Source: Verrucomicrobia bacterium 12-59-8 (GTDB lineage Bacteria; Verrucomicrobiota; Verrucomicrobiae; Verrucomicrobiales; Verrucomicrobiaceae). From it: DNA of 64,000 nt. Positions 25,679 to 36,119 of this stretch are shown here, one piece after another. The position numbers and the translations under genes were made by a program. How positions within the stretch are numbered: position 1 is the stretch's first letter; each line of letters begins with the position of its first letter. Below the pieces are notes generated by a model. The model saw only the letters and a program-made list of their open reading frames with translations. It did no database searches and was not told where the DNA came from. The DNA is taken from assembly GCA_002279765.1 (NCBI GenBank), contig NCCR01000022.1, forward strand, positions 1-64,000. The letters are read 5' to 3'.

Positions 25679-28600
25679 CTCAACATCGCCAACATCACCT
25701 CTGACAAAGAGTTCATCACCGTCAAACTCGCCAACAGCAGTCCCTTCGCACGCGTCCACTTTGCCGCATCCCGCTTCGATCCCGGCAGCGGAATCTTCGG
25801 TGAACTCGGCGGCTTCACTCGCTTCGGTGCCGCATCCGGCACCCCTGCGAGAAACCCGAACCTCTATTCCGCAGGCCGCGAGATCGGCGATGAGTACCGC
25901 TACATCCTGGAACGCCGTTACTCCAAGTTCTTCCCCGGCAACATGCTCACCCGTCCCGGCCTGCTGCTAAATCCATGGGAGATTCGCAACACCGACCTCG
26001 ATGAACTCGCCCAGCTTGGAGGCCAATCCGCCTCAATGACTCGCGGAGGCGCAGCCGGCCGCACCAGTACTGCTGCAATGATTCCCGCAAAGAAAATGAA
26101 AGCCCAAGCTGGCCCCGAAGGCGGCACCAATCTCGACTTCCTCGCAGCGTCCGCCCCGGTCATCTACAATCTCGTGCCCGACAAAGACGGCGTCGTCCTC
26201 ATCGAACGCAAAGCCCTCGGCGACCGCCAGCATTTACAAATCTACGCCGAGGACCTGCAAAACGCCTCCTGGCGCACGCTCACGCTGCCAGAAGCCCCCA
26301 CGAAATTCGCTGATCAGCGCCTCGCACGAAATCTCGATCCCGCGACGCCCTTCACGCAGAAAAAGGAAATCACCGTTCTCGACACCGGCAAGTCCCTCAC
26401 CCTCGCCGACATCCTCACCAGCGAACTCGAAACCTACGACACCCTCGGCGGCATCCATTCCCTGTTCACCACGCTTAGCAGCGATGGCCACCTCACCGAA
26501 TTCGCGTGGCTGCTGAACTGGCCCAAGCTCAAAGAGGGGGAGAAGCGCGCCAAATACGGCGAGTTCACCTGCCATGAACTGAACTTCTTTCTCTCCCGCA
26601 AAGACAAGCCCTTCTTCGACACCGTGGTGAAGCCCTACCTCGCCAACAAGAAGGACAAGACCTTCATGGATGAGTTTCTCCTCGGCCTCGATCTCACCCC
26701 ACATCTCGAACCTTGGGCCTACGCCCGCCTCAACATCGTCGAGCGCATCCTGCTCGCGCAACGCATCAATAACGAAGCCCCGAATGCCGCCCGCCATGTC
26801 CGCGAGCTATGGGAAATGATTCCACCGAATCCTGAAATGCAGGATCTCCTCTTTGAAACGGCATTGCGTGGCCGCGCGATGGAAAAGGGGGATTTGGATG
26901 ACTTTCACGTCAATTACGGCACTGCGATGAACCCTGCGCCACCTCCGCCTCCGCCGCCGATGTCACCTATGACAGCAGCGGCACCAGCTCCCGCTGATGC
27001 TTTTGACGCGGGTGGGACTCTATCGTTAGACTCTGGCAAGAGTCAGCCTCAGATGCGGCACCGCTCCCTGAACACCTCAGAATTCCAACTGAAAGATGCC
27101 AGCGGTGCTTCTGAAAAGCCCAAGGAAATGACAGAACTCGACCTGGAACGAGAAGAGGCGCTCCGCCAATCTGGAGCGGGTGGCTTTGTATTGAGCGGAG
27201 CCAATACCTACAGCGGCGCGACGTCCATCAATGCAGGAACACTGATGTATTTTGGCGCAGGAGATGCCAAGGAAGCACGCCAGGAAGTCCGCATCTACTT
27301 CCGCCCCCTCGGCCCCACCAAAGAATGGGCGGAGAACAATTACTACAAGCTGCGCATCATCAACCAGAACTCCGACCTCGTGACCGTGAACGCCTTCTGG
27401 CGCGATTACGCGGCTTGGGTGGCCGCAGGATCAAAGACCGGCTTTGTCTCGTCCAATGTCGCCGAAGCCTGCACCAATTTCACCGAAATGATGCTCGCAC
27501 TCGCCGTGCTCGACCTGCCGTTTGACGCCCCCAAACACACCACCAAGGCCGAGAACGGAAAGTACACCTTCACCGCAGGTGGCCCCTGCATCGTGTATCA
27601 CAAAGAAATCAAACCCGCCGTTGTCGAAAACAACGCGCAGGGCCAGCTCCTCGTCTCCCAAAGCTTCTTCCGTCAAAGCGACCGCTACCGCATGAAGGGG
27701 AATGAGAGGTTCGAGAAGTACGTCACCACCGAGTTCCTCACCGGTGCGACGTATGGCGCGAACATTGTCGTCACCAATCCCACCAGCAGCCCGGTGAAAG
27801 CCGTGGTGCTGCTGCAGATCCCGCAGGGCGCACTGCCCGTGCTCGAAAGCAAGGCCACCGACTCACGTCAGATCCGCTTGGAACCCTACACCACCCAGAC
27901 CTTCGAGTATCACTTCTACTTCCCTCTCGTTCCTGCCAAGCCCGGCCTCAAGTTCGCGCACTTCCCAGTCAACGTCACCACCGGCACCAGCACGGCTGGC
28001 GCGAAGCCCTTTGAATTCAACGTCGTCTCGAAACTCACCGAAGTGGACAAAGCCTCGTGGGATTATGTCTCGCATTATGGCAGCGAGTCGGAGGTCTTCA
28101 CCTTCCTTGAGCAAACCAACCTCGCGGCCCTCGATCTGACCCGCGTCGCATGGCGCTGCCGCCAGAGCGTGGACTTCTACCAGAAGCTCATCGCCTTCAT
28201 GCGCACGCATCACCTCGACGATGGAACCATCGCCAGCTACGCGCTGCTCCACAATGATGCAGCCACCCTGCGTGAGTGGTTGAAAGTTCAGTTCGGTGAT
28301 GTGTGTGGCCCATACTTCTCCAGCAAACTCCTCACGCTCGATCCCATCGAACGCCGCAGCTACGAACACCTTGAATACTCCCCGCTGGTCAACCAACGCG
28401 CCCACCGTGTTGGCAGCGAGTGGCGCATCGCGAATCCCGCCGTGCTGGAGCAGTACACCAATCTCCTCGACATCCTCGCATACAAACCGCAGCTCGACGC
28501 GATGGACAACATGAGCGTGGCCTACTTCCTCTTCCTCCAAGACCGCGTGGAAGAAGCGCTGACCCGCTTCAAATCCATCGACGCCGCCAAACTGCCCACC

Positions 28601-29479
28601 AAGAACCAGCACGACTACTTCCAGTGCTACGCCGCCTTTTACGAAGGCGATCTCGCCGCCGCACGCGGTCTCGCAGCAAAGTACGCCGATCATCCCGTCC
28701 CACGCTGGAAGCTGCTCTTTGCCGATGTGGCCACGCAAATCACCGAGATCGAAGGCAAGGACGCGAAGACAGAAAAAGGCGACAAGCCCGACCGCGAAAA
28801 GCAGCAGGCCGAACTCGCCGCCACCGAGCCTTCATTTGATTTCAAAGTCGAAAACAAGAACATCGCCCTGAGCTGGAAAAGCCTCGAAGAAGTCACGCTG
28901 AACTACTACCTCATGGACCCCGAGTTCAGTTTCAGCAGCAATCCCTTCGTGAGCCAGGACGCCGGACGCTTCAGCATCATCAAGCCGAACAAAACGGCCA
29001 CGCAGACACTGCCGAAGAATCAGACCACGCTCGATCTCGCGCTGCCCGCCGAATTCGCCAAGGCGAACGTGCTTGTCGAAGTCCTCGGTGCCGGACAGCG
29101 CAAGACCCAGGCCTATCACGCCAACACCCTGAAACTCACGCTCTCCGAAAACTACGGCCGCCTCGAAACCCGCGACACCACCACCAACAAGCCGCTGCCG
29201 AAGACCTACGTCAAAGTGTACGCTCGCCTCAACAACGGCACCGTGCGCTTCTTCAAGGACGGCTACACCGACCTGCGCGGCCGCTTTGACTACGCCAGCC
29301 TCAACGGCCCCGAAAATGGGTCCCCGCAACCCACGCCCTATGAAGCCGCACCCGCCAACGGCCTCGACTACCAGATGCTCAAGCCAGCCGAGCTGAACAA
29401 CATCGAAAAAATCGCCATCCTCATCCTTAGCGACACGCACGGCGCGACGGTGAAGGAAGTCAACCCTCCAGGACGCTAG
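25643..29479 (+). CDS. 3' part of the split giant secreted protein
   Basis: This frame is open from the second repeat copy onward and has no obvious start of its own. It holds about 1279 codons: beta-rich segments, a Pro-rich linker ([13 protein letters not shown]) at about 26935-26965, an autotransporter-like repeat at 27184-27264, and a tetratricopeptide-like stretch ([19 protein letters not shown] region to about 28650). It ends with a carboxy-terminal beta domain carrying [16 protein letters not shown]. Without reinitiation or restoration of frame this half is not translated. Confidence 0.6.
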   Translation, partial: KHRQLELKGNTPLNIANITSDKEFITVKLANSSPFARVHFAASRFDPGSGIFGELGGFTRFGAASGTPARNPNLYSAGREIGDEYRYILERRYSKFFPGNMLTRPGLLLNPWEIRNTDLDELAQLGGQSASMTRGGAAGRTSTAAMIPAKKMKAQAGPEGGTNLDFLAASAPVIYNLVPDKDGVVLIERKALGDRQHLQIYAEDLQNASWRTLTLPEAPTKFADQRLARNLDPATPFTQKKEITVLDTGKSLTLADILTSELETYDTLGGIHSLFTTLSSDGHLTEFAWLLNWPKLKEGEKRAKYGEFTCHELNFFLSRKDKPFFDTVVKPYLANKKDKTFMDEFLLGLDLTPHLEPWAYARLNIVERILLAQRINNEAPNAARHVRELWEMIPPNPEMQDLLFETALRGRAMEKGDLDDFHVNYGTAMNPAPPPPPPPMSPMTAAAPAPADAFDAGGTLSLDSGKSQPQMRHRSLNTSEFQLKDASGASEKPKEMTELDLEREEALRQSGAGGFVLSGANTYSGATSINAGTLMYFGAGDAKEARQEVRIYFRPLGPTKEWAENNYYKLRIINQNSDLVTVNAFWRDYAAWVAAGSKTGFVSSNVAEACTNFTEMMLALAVLDLPFDAPKHTTKAENGKYTFTAGGPCIVYHKEIKPAVVENNAQGQLLVSQSFFRQSDRYRMKGNERFEKYVTTEFLTGATYGANIVVTNPTSSPVKAVVLLQIPQGALPVLESKATDSRQIRLEPYTTQTFEYHFYFPLVPAKPGLKFAHFPVNVTTGTSTAGAKPFEFNVVSKLTEVDKASWDYVSHYGSESEVFTFLEQTNLAALDLTRVAWRCRQSVDFYQKLIAFMRTHHLDDGTIASYALLHNDAATLREWLKVQFGDVCGPYFSSKLLTLDPIERRSYEHLEYSPLVNQRAHRVGSEWRIANPAVLEQYTNLLDILAYKPQLDAMDNMSVAYFLFLQDRVEEALTRFKSIDAAKLPTKNQHDYFQCYAAFYEGDLAAARGLAAKYADHPVPRWKLLFADVATQITEIEGKDAKTEKGDKPDREKQQAELAATEPSFDFKVENKNIALSWKSLEEVTLNYYLMDPEFSFSSNPFVSQDAGRFSIIKPNKTATQTLPKNQTTLDLALPAEFAKANVLVEVLGAGQRKTQAYHANTLKLTLSENYGRLETRDTTTNKPLPKTYVKVYARLNNGTVRFFKDGYTDLRGRFDYASLNGPENGSPQPTPYEAAPANGLDYQMLKPAELNNIEKIAILILSDTHGATVKEVNPPGR

Positions 29480-29538
29480 ATTTATCTACCCTGAGAGAAC
29501 ACGCCTTTTTCGAGCGTGAAGAAGGCGCTTCACCCACC

Positions 29539-30588
29539 ATGAAATCCATCCTCGCCGCCCTGCTTGCCTGCACCCTCACACTCTCCGCGCGTGACCAAAC
29601 GCTCGACATCTACTGGATCGACTCCGAAGGCGGTGGCTCGACGTTAATCGTGACACCAGCGGGTGAATCGGTGCTTATTGACACCGGCAATCCGGGCGGG
29701 CGCGATCCACAGCGCATCCAGAAAGTCGTCATGGAGCAGGCCAAGCTCACGCGCATCGACCACGTCATCATCACGCACTTTCATGGCGATCACTTCGGCG
29801 GACTGGCCGAACTGGCGGAGCTGATGCCTGTCGACACGCTTTATGACAAAGGACTCCCAGAGGGCAGTCCCGACGGCAAGGCGCAGGACATGCGCTGGAC
29901 GCTGACGAGCCGCCCATACCGTGATGCGAAAGTCGAAAAACGCGTCACGCTTGCCGCAGGCGCTGTCGTTCCGCTCAAACAGGCCGATGGCAGTCCCAAG
30001 CTCATGCTGCGCTGCCTGGGCGCGAATCAGCAGTTCATCCAGCCTTACCCCAACCAGCCCGAAAACCCTCTCAAAGGCTCAGTGCCGCCCAAGGCAGCCG
30101 ACCCAACCGACAACGCGAACAGCGTCGTCATGCTGCTGCAGTTCGGCAACTTCCGCCTCTTCGACGGCGGCGATCTGTCGTGGAATGTGGAAGAAAAACT
30201 CGTCTCCCCCTTCAATCTCGTCGGCACCGTCGATCTCTATCAGGTGGACCATCATGGCCTGGATGTGAGTAACAATCCCATGCTCATCAACAGCCTCCAG
30301 CCCACAGTTTCCGTGATGAACAACGGCCCGCGCAAAGGCACAAGCAAATCCGCCATGCACGCTCTCAAATCGACCCCGACCATCCAGGCTATGTACCAAG
30401 TACATGAAAACGTCCGCGACGATCATGAGAACACGGCGGACAAGACGATGATCGCCAACCACGGCGATCTCGCCGAAGGCTGCGCCGCTGAGCACATTCA
30501 CTGTACCGTTCGTGCCGATGCAAAGAGCTACACCGTCGAAGTTCCTTCGCAGAAACACAGCCGCACTTTCCAAACGCGCGAAAAGTAA
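29539..30588 (+). CDS. Secreted metallo-beta-lactamase-fold hydrolase
   Basis: This 349-residue protein has a signal peptide ([18 protein letters not shown]) and the MBL-fold zinc motif in [17 protein letters not shown], with further ligands expected at DGGDLSWN and VDHHGLD. The N-terminal [22 protein letters not shown] is typical of ComEC-like/extracellular MBL hydrolases. The substrate is unknown; nearby secreted hydrolases suggest breakdown of an extracellular compound. It starts 59 bp after the giant gene and may be co-transcribed with it. Confidence 0.86.
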   Translation: MKSILAALLACTLTLSARDQTLDIYWIDSEGGGSTLIVTPAGESVLIDTGNPGGRDPQRIQKVVMEQAKLTRIDHVIITHFHGDHFGGLAELAELMPVDTLYDKGLPEGSPDGKAQDMRWTLTSRPYRDAKVEKRVTLAAGAVVPLKQADGSPKLMLRCLGANQQFIQPYPNQPENPLKGSVPPKAADPTDNANSVVMLLQFGNFRLFDGGDLSWNVEEKLVSPFNLVGTVDLYQVDHHGLDVSNNPMLINSLQPTVSVMNNGPRKGTSKSAMHALKSTPTIQAMYQVHENVRDDHENTADKTMIANHGDLAEGCAAEHIHCTVRADAKSYTVEVPSQKHSRTFQTREK

Positions 30589-30600
30589 CGGCTGACAGCC

Positions 30601-32235
30601 TCACTTTTCCCCACCCTGACTGGAACGTATCAACGGAGCCAGCCACTTGGCCGTCTCATCGGCAATGACGTTGTAACCCGCCAGGTTCGGATGACGATCC
30701 CCCGTCCATCCTTGCAGATGGCCAAAAATGCCGTCCAGATGGTTGTCGAGGACGACCACGGTAGGCTCGGCTCCCGGCTGGATATACGGCGTCGCTAATG
30801 CGCGCAGGTTCTCCGGGATCTTCGCCAGCGAATAGCGGCGGTAGTTCAGCATGTCGGGGCCTTTCTTCAGCTCGGCCAGATAACGTGGCGCGATGTCAAA
30901 AAGCGCAAGCTTCTCCTCGGCAGCGATCTGACTGACCAGCCCATTGATGTCCGCGTGCGTATTCTCGGGCGAGTAAGGAATGACCGTCATGGGAATGAGC
31001 ATGGCGTTAGGATGGTCTGCGTGCAGACGGGCGAGCAATTCGCGGAAATCCTTGGGGAAGTTCGTTTTGAAATCCTCACGTTTGGCAATGTCGTTGATGC
31101 CGTAGCGAATAAAGATGTAGTCGGCCTGCGGCTTGGTTTTCACCGCTTTGTCGTAGCGCGTGTCGAGCAGACGGCGGATGAATTCACCACTCACGCCTTC
31201 GTTATAGACATCGCAGGGAGGAAGATCTGTTTCGGTGGCGAGCTTGATGCGCAGTGTGTCCTCGATCTGCGGTTCATCCGGCGCGAGTTTCTTCGGAATA
31301 CTGGCCTCGGTGGTGCTGTCGCCGAGGAGGATGATCTGCAGTCGTTTTTTGCCCGCCGTGGCATCGCTAAAGGCAAAGGGCTTGCCGCCGATGAACTGAT
31401 CCGACGTAATCGTGGGACAGATGCGCTTCTCGACATGCTCGACAAACAGCTCCGTGCCACGGCTGTGACACACGAAGGGCCAGCGCGCGGGATTGTACAT
31501 CGTGTCCGTCAGGTCGCGCATGAGGACGACGTGCTTGCCGTTCTTCGCCATCTGGCGCAGCCCAAAGGGGCGGCCTGAGACACACATGTTGAGATGGACG
31601 CCCATGAGGATGACATTGTCGATGTTCCTCGCTTCGAGAAGGTTCCAAATCTCGACACCACTGTCGCTGATGGCGTCTTTCTCCTGATCAATGCGCAGCA
31701 CATCGATCTGCTTTGTCCACGGGGCTTTGGGATTGAGACCCTTCGCTGCGAGTTCCTTGGCCCAGGCGGCATGCTCGGCGGGATCATCATCTTCTCCGCC
31801 ATCGGTTTGATCCAACGGATACACAGCCATTTCTTCCGCCGGGATTTGTTTGCACCACTCGGCAATCTTGTCGGGCAGACGCGCCGCAACAGGCGCAGTC
31901 TTCGCGCGTTCGCGTGCAGGAGTGCCCTCGTAAGGCTTCATGCAGCTGCTCGGCGCATGGATGATGAAAACCCTATCCTGGCGGGCCTTTTCGAGCACCT
32001 CGTTCATGCGTGGCGCCATCTCGACCTCACGCGTCACAGCGTTTTTGCAGTGGTGCAGATCCCACATGTCACAGACGATGATGGCAGTGCGCGCTGGCAG
32101 CCACGTCTCTTTTGCGAGTGTCGTTTTGCCAGCAGGCGCACGCAATTGCAACGTGAAAGAGAGCGGCGCTTCGACCGCAGCAGCGGAAACAACGAGAGTC
32201 AGTATCAGTGCGGGAGATAAAAAACGGAACGACAT
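30601..32235 (-). CDS. Secreted isochorismatase-like/SGNH hydrolase fusion
   Basis: From the ATG at 32235, 544 residues begin with a signal peptide (MSFRFLSPALILTLVVSAAA). Residues about 40-275 are an isochorismatase-like cysteine hydrolase: AIIVCDMWD with D56 and a nucleophile cysteine C218 in HLNMCVSGRPFG. From about residue 298 an SGNH/GDSL domain follows: block I LGDSTTEAS (S307), block III GINDIA, and block V GDRHPNLAGY with the catalytic histidine. Both active sites look intact. Such a fusion might remove amide and ester groups from one substrate; that is inference. A second SGNH gene lies 61 bp upstream on the same strand. Confidence 0.85.
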   Translation of the reverse strand: MSFRFLSPALILTLVVSAAAVEAPLSFTLQLRAPAGKTTLAKETWLPARTAIIVCDMWDLHHCKNAVTREVEMAPRMNEVLEKARQDRVFIIHAPSSCMKPYEGTPARERAKTAPVAARLPDKIAEWCKQIPAEEMAVYPLDQTDGGEDDDPAEHAAWAKELAAKGLNPKAPWTKQIDVLRIDQEKDAISDSGVEIWNLLEARNIDNVILMGVHLNMCVSGRPFGLRQMAKNGKHVVLMRDLTDTMYNPARWPFVCHSRGTELFVEHVEKRICPTITSDQFIGGKPFAFSDATAGKKRLQIILLGDSTTEASIPKKLAPDEPQIEDTLRIKLATETDLPPCDVYNEGVSGEFIRRLLDTRYDKAVKTKPQADYIFIRYGINDIAKREDFKTNFPKDFRELLARLHADHPNAMLIPMTVIPYSPENTHADINGLVSQIAAEEKLALFDIAPRYLAELKKGPDMLNYRRYSLAKIPENLRALATPYIQPGAEPTVVVLDNHLDGIFGHLQGWTGDRHPNLAGYNVIADETAKWLAPLIRSSQGGEK

Positions 32236-32296
32236 GCGCAGACTACGCGCGCATGTGCTTGGATCGTTCATCCAACGCGTCAGCGGCTCATCGCCC

Positions 32297-33394
32297 TCAA
32301 AGCCTTGCTTTCATCCACGAGTAGAAACTCGCGCCGATCTGGGCATAACCGACGGGGTTGGGATGCACCCCATTGTTATTCGGATAGCCATCGACGGGAT
32401 CGAGGTCGAGTTCCGTGGGAACAATGAAGATGCCGTCCTTTTCACGATTGGAGAGACACTTGAGCATGAGCTGCACGATGCGGTGCTGGATGCGCTTCCA
32501 GCCCCAGCGCGGATACTTGTCCTTGTAGTTCGCTGTGAAGCCTTCCTGACGCGCATTCGGCGGCGTGGTCAGTCCCACAGCGAGTTTGGCATTAGGCGCA
32601 GCCTTGTGGAATGCAGCGAGGAGCTTGTCGGCGTTGTCGAGCACCTCGTTGATCTTGGTATCCGGGTTGTTGGGATCAGCCCCAAAGCAGTCATTGATGC
32701 CAAGCAGGAAGGTGACGACATCGGGCGACTGATTGCCGCAGTGCTCCTTGAAGTAGCGCTGCAAATCAAAGACGCCGGTTTTGCCATCCGCAGCCGGAAA
32801 AATAAATGGGCTGGTCGCCTTGCGAGCCACTGGACCTGCGGCCACTCCCGGAGTCTCCGGTGCGAATTTGATGAGGAAGTCAGACCACTTCCAGCCGCCA
32901 TAACCTTCATGTGCGACACCCGGCTGCGCACCTGCAGGCTTGTGCGTACCGAGCAGCGTGGCCTTGGGATTACCCGGCAGTGCGAGCAGACGCGCAATTT
33001 CATTCGGGTAAACGCTCGCATGCGTGAGGCTGTCACCCACAATCAGCAGGCGCAGCGGCTTGGTGGAAGCCGATTTGCGCGGAGAAATGTGCAGCATGGT
33101 CCGCCCCTGCTCCACCACTTTACCACCCGCGTCCTTGACGGTGATGGCAAGCGGATGATCGCCCACATCGGCATCACTCGGTGTAAGCGTCCAGCGGCGT
33201 TCTTCGTTTTTGCCCAGCTTGCAGGTGAACTCAAAGCGATAAGCCTCGGGAGTCTCCGTCAGCACGATGTTGTCGTGGTAAATGCTCATCGGCACATCCG
33301 GCGTGGCGTACACGACGGGTGGCAGAGTGAGCTGGAGATCTCCGGCAAAGGCGGAGCAAGTAAGCGCAAAGAAGAGACTGAGAATCCGGCACAT
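32297..33394 (-). CDS. Secreted SGNH/GDSL hydrolase
   Basis: The 365-residue protein has a signal peptide (MCRILSLFFALTCSAFAG), an N-terminal beta domain of about 100 residues (PDVPMSIYHDNIVLTETPE), and then an SGNH hydrolase domain: LLIVGDSLTHAS (nucleophile serine), TFLLGINDCFGADP and a C-terminal NNGVHPNPVGYAQIG with the Asp/Asn-x-x-His. SGNH enzymes are usually esterases of sugars or lipids. It sits 9 bp downstream of the alpha/beta hydrolase gene, on the same strand. Confidence 0.9.
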   Translation of the reverse strand: MCRILSLFFALTCSAFAGDLQLTLPPVVYATPDVPMSIYHDNIVLTETPEAYRFEFTCKLGKNEERRWTLTPSDADVGDHPLAITVKDAGGKVVEQGRTMLHISPRKSASTKPLRLLIVGDSLTHASVYPNEIARLLALPGNPKATLLGTHKPAGAQPGVAHEGYGGWKWSDFLIKFAPETPGVAAGPVARKATSPFIFPAADGKTGVFDLQRYFKEHCGNQSPDVVTFLLGINDCFGADPNNPDTKINEVLDNADKLLAAFHKAAPNAKLAVGLTTPPNARQEGFTANYKDKYPRWGWKRIQHRIVQLMLKCLSNREKDGIFIVPTELDLDPVDGYPNNNGVHPNPVGYAQIGASFYSWMKARL

Positions 33395-33403
33395 GACCTC
33401 CCA

Positions 33404-34498
33404 CTACGGAGTGTCGCGGACAAATCGTTCCATGAAGCGCACGATGGCAGACATGGAAAGCTGACCGCCGGGTGTGGAGGGAAAGTAGTCCATGCCATGC
33501 GTGCCCCAGGGAAGTTCAAGAAAGAAGTGATCGTCGCGCTTCGCGAGACGCTCGTTGAAGCGGCGGCTGTGGCCGATGCCGACGAGGGAATCCTGCGTGC
33601 CATGGAGGATCAGCGTGGGCAGGCTGCGCTGATCAAGAAACTCGGTCGCTGAAGCGGTATGATAGGCCTCCGGCACTTCCTCTGGATCGCCGCCCATGTA
33701 CTGCCTCACGAGACCGAGCGACTTCAGTAAATCGTCCGGCACTGCCCACTCGCGCGCAAGATACATGTTGGGCGTGCCATACACATCAATGCAGGCGCGG
33801 GCGCCGAGCTCCGGCAGGCCATAGGCGCATGCAGTGGCGATCTGCGCACCCGCAGAGCGCCCCATAAGAACAATGAGATCAGTATCGATGCCGAGTTCAG
33901 CAGCATGCTCGCGAACCCAGGCACAGGCACGCCGTGTGTCCTCCGCCTGAGCCGACCACGGATGTTGCGGCGCAAGCCGATAGCCATAGGAGCACAGCAC
34001 ATAACCGTGAGAAGCGAGCTCCGTGTTCGCACCTTCGAACTCTCCAGGATCACCGCTGTCCCAGCCTCCAGTATGCGCAATGAGCAAACAGGGCAGCGAT
34101 TTCTCCACTCCGACAGGCCGGTAGATCACAACATCAAGCGCCTCCCCCCCCTCCCGCCAATAAGTGCGGCGCTCATGCTGCACAGTGAATTTCTCCGTGT
34201 GCATCGGCTTCCACAAACGCAGCCAGGAGAAGCGCAAACCCTGCGCCACAGCAATACGCGACGCCTGCACGGCAGGTATGAAAAACACGACGGCGAGCAG
34301 CAGGCAAACCAACGCCAACCAGCGCGAGGACTGAGCGGCGTGATACACCAAAAGCAGCGCCAGCACCGCAAGCCAGTGGCCAAACTCCGTAGCCGCCAGC
34401 TGAAGCTGCCACTGCCAACGCGTAGGCGACACAATCCAGGCGTTCAGCGCAAGGAAGGCGAGAATGAGGAGTGCCGAAATGATAAACACGGATTTCAC
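33404..34498 (-). CDS. Membrane-anchored alpha/beta hydrolase
   Basis: Of 364 residues, the first about 85 form two or three membrane helices (MKSVFIISALLILAFLALNA and HWLAVLALLLVYHAA). The rest is an alpha/beta hydrolase of the esterase/lipase (BD-FAE-like) type: LIAHTGGWDSGDPGEF, nucleophile elbow GRSAGAQIA, and a late HGTQDSLVGIGHS with acidic and histidine residues and WGTHGMDYF. It is upstream of the two SGNH proteins and probably forms a small operon with them. The substrate is not shown. Confidence 0.85.
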   Translation of the reverse strand: MKSVFIISALLILAFLALNAWIVSPTRWQWQLQLAATEFGHWLAVLALLLVYHAAQSSRWLALVCLLLAVVFFIPAVQASRIAVAQGLRFSWLRLWKPMHTEKFTVQHERRTYWREGGEALDVVIYRPVGVEKSLPCLLIAHTGGWDSGDPGEFEGANTELASHGYVLCSYGYRLAPQHPWSAQAEDTRRACAWVREHAAELGIDTDLIVLMGRSAGAQIATACAYGLPELGARACIDVYGTPNMYLAREWAVPDDLLKSLGLVRQYMGGDPEEVPEAYHTASATEFLDQRSLPTLILHGTQDSLVGIGHSRRFNERLAKRDDHFFLELPWGTHGMDYFPSTPGGQLSMSAIVRFMERFVRDTP

Positions 34499-34549
34499 GA
34501 ATCAGACTTTATCCGCTTCGGGCACCTTTCTGGATTCACGCATTTCACA

Positions 34550-34579
34550 AAAAAGGCGCGGATCTCACGACCCGCGCCT
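34550..34579 (-). terminator. Rho-independent terminator of leuC
   Basis: Read on the minus strand, a GGCGCGG / CCGCGCC stem of 7 bp with a 10-base loop is followed by six T residues, 18 bp after the leuC stop. This is a standard intrinsic terminator. Confidence 0.8.
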
Positions 34580-34597
34580 CAGAAGAACATGACAGGA

Positions 34598-36013
34598 TCA
34601 ACCCGCAATCGAGAACACCTCGCGGGCGTCCGCTATGCTACCCGTGAGAGCGGCAGCAGCGACCATCACTGGGCTCATGAGGACCGTGCGGCCTGTGGTG
34701 CTTCCCTGACGTCCCTTGAAGTTGCGGTTCGAAGACGACGCGCAAAGCTGATCGCCGACGAGCTTGTCGGGATTCATCGCCAGACACATGGAGCAGCCTG
34801 CGCCGCGCCATTCGAAACCCGCCTCACTGAAGACTTCGTGCAGCCCTTCCTGACGTGCGAGTGTATCGACGATCTGCGACCCAGGCACCGCGATGGCTTT
34901 GACGCCAGCAGCGACTTTGCGCCCTTTGATGAACTTGGCCACTTCACGGAAATCGCTCAGACGGCCGTTGGTGCAGGAACCGATGAAGGCGACATCGATC
35001 TTCGTGCCTTTGATCGGTTCGCCCGCAGGCAGCTTCATGTAATCGAGCGCGTCCTGGATGGAGATACGGCCGGGCTCGGTCGTGGCGCTTTCAGCAGTCG
35101 GCACATTTTCGGTGACGGCGATCGCTTGGTCCGGGCTGGTGCCCCAAGTGACTGTGGGCGGCACGTCTTCAGCCTTGATGTTGATCACATCATCATAAAC
35201 GCAGTCCGCATCCGAAGCCACGGCACGCCATTTTTCAACCGTGTCGAGCCATTCATCCCCCTGCGGGGAATACGGGCGCCCTTTGAGGTATTCGAATGTC
35301 TTTTCGTCGGGATTGACGTAGCCGCAGCGCGCACCGCCTTCGATGCTCATGTTGCAGACGGTCATGCGCTCTTCCATCGACATCGCGTCAACCAAACTGC
35401 CGCCGTATTCATAGGCGTAGCCGATGCCACCGTTCGCACCCAGCAGGCGGATGATGTGGAGGATCACATCCTTGGAATAAACACCGGGGCGCAGCTGGCC
35501 GTCCACATTGATGCGGCGGACTTTCATCTTGCCGAGAGCCATGGTCTGGGTGGCGAGGATGTCGCGCACCTGGGTGGTGCCGATGCCGAAGGCGATCGCG
35601 CCAAAGGCGCCGTGCGTCGCAGTGTGGCTATCGCCACAGGCAATCGTGGTGCCGGGCTGGGTGATGCCCTGCTCAGGCCCGACGACATGCACAATGCCCT
35701 GCTTGCCGCTGGAAAGGCTGAAGTAGGTGATGCCGAAGTCCTTGGCGTTCTTGTTGAGCTCCTGGATCATCGCCTCGGCGAGAGGATCGGAAAACGGCGA
35801 GACCTGGCTGTCAGTCGGCACGATGTGATCGACGGTGGCGAAGGTGCGGTGCGGGTAGGCCACTTTCAGGTTCAAATCACGCAACATGCCAAAGGCCTGC
35901 GGGCTGGTAACCTCATGGACGAGATGCGTGTCGATGAGGAGCTGTGTCTGGCCGTTGTCGAGGGTTCCGACGACGTGCGAATCCCAGACTTTTTCGAAGA
36001 GTGTTTTGCCCAT
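34598..36013 (-). CDS. leuC: 3-isopropylmalate dehydratase large subunit LeuC
   Basis: The product has 471 residues from the ATG at 36013 ([13 protein letters not shown]). LeuC with LeuD isomerises 2- to 3-isopropylmalate in leucine synthesis. The [4Fe-4S] cluster residues are visible in FIGSCTNGR and [10 protein letters not shown]; the [14 protein letters not shown] opening and [18 protein letters not shown] are typical. The length fits the bacterial LeuC of about 465 residues. No leuD or other leu gene is adjacent: a hydrolase lies downstream past a terminator, and a transporter is divergent. Confidence 0.95.
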   Translation of the reverse strand: MGKTLFEKVWDSHVVGTLDNGQTQLLIDTHLVHEVTSPQAFGMLRDLNLKVAYPHRTFATVDHIVPTDSQVSPFSDPLAEAMIQELNKNAKDFGITYFSLSSGKQGIVHVVGPEQGITQPGTTIACGDSHTATHGAFGAIAFGIGTTQVRDILATQTMALGKMKVRRINVDGQLRPGVYSKDVILHIIRLLGANGGIGYAYEYGGSLVDAMSMEERMTVCNMSIEGGARCGYVNPDEKTFEYLKGRPYSPQGDEWLDTVEKWRAVASDADCVYDDVINIKAEDVPPTVTWGTSPDQAIAVTENVPTAESATTEPGRISIQDALDYMKLPAGEPIKGTKIDVAFIGSCTNGRLSDFREVAKFIKGRKVAAGVKAIAVPGSQIVDTLARQEGLHEVFSEAGFEWRGAGCSMCLAMNPDKLVGDQLCASSSNRNFKGRQGSTTGRTVLMSPVMVAAAALTGSIADAREVFSIAG

Positions 36014-36119
36014 GATGCGTGCTAATTGGTGGTTTGAGGGCTGCGAGCCTAGCACGCCGGGCGGCAGGCGCAAGAAAGCCTCTTGGCTTTTGCCACCGGA
36101 CCTGCCAGCATCCGCGCCC

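Larger units (their letters stand above)
22876..29479 (+). pseudogene. Giant secreted protein gene, frame-broken by a 37-bp tandem duplication
   Basis: From the ATG at 22876 (MKSLALALLLPLTAFA, a signal peptide) one reading frame runs to a stop at 25659, and a second, shifted by one base, continues to 29479. At the junction a 37-bp unit occurs twice in tandem. Removing one copy joins the frames without any other change ([13 protein letters not shown] followed by [11 protein letters not shown]), giving 2188 residues. So the shift follows from the duplication. Large extracytoplasmic beta-rich modules suggest relation to the alpha-2-macroglobulin/MG-domain group, but I found no thioester motif and family membership is inferred. 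Either the gene is inactivated in this strain, or copy number is reversible, or the assembly is wrong. Confidence 0.85.

Noticed and set aside
31940..33652. 570-residue plus-strand open frame
   Set aside because: Antisense to three well-supported minus-strand hydrolase genes, with no motifs of its own.
33905..36025. 706-residue plus-strand open frame
   Set aside because: It lies antisense to leuC and the alpha/beta hydrolase, both of which have conserved motifs; no domain is recognisable in it.
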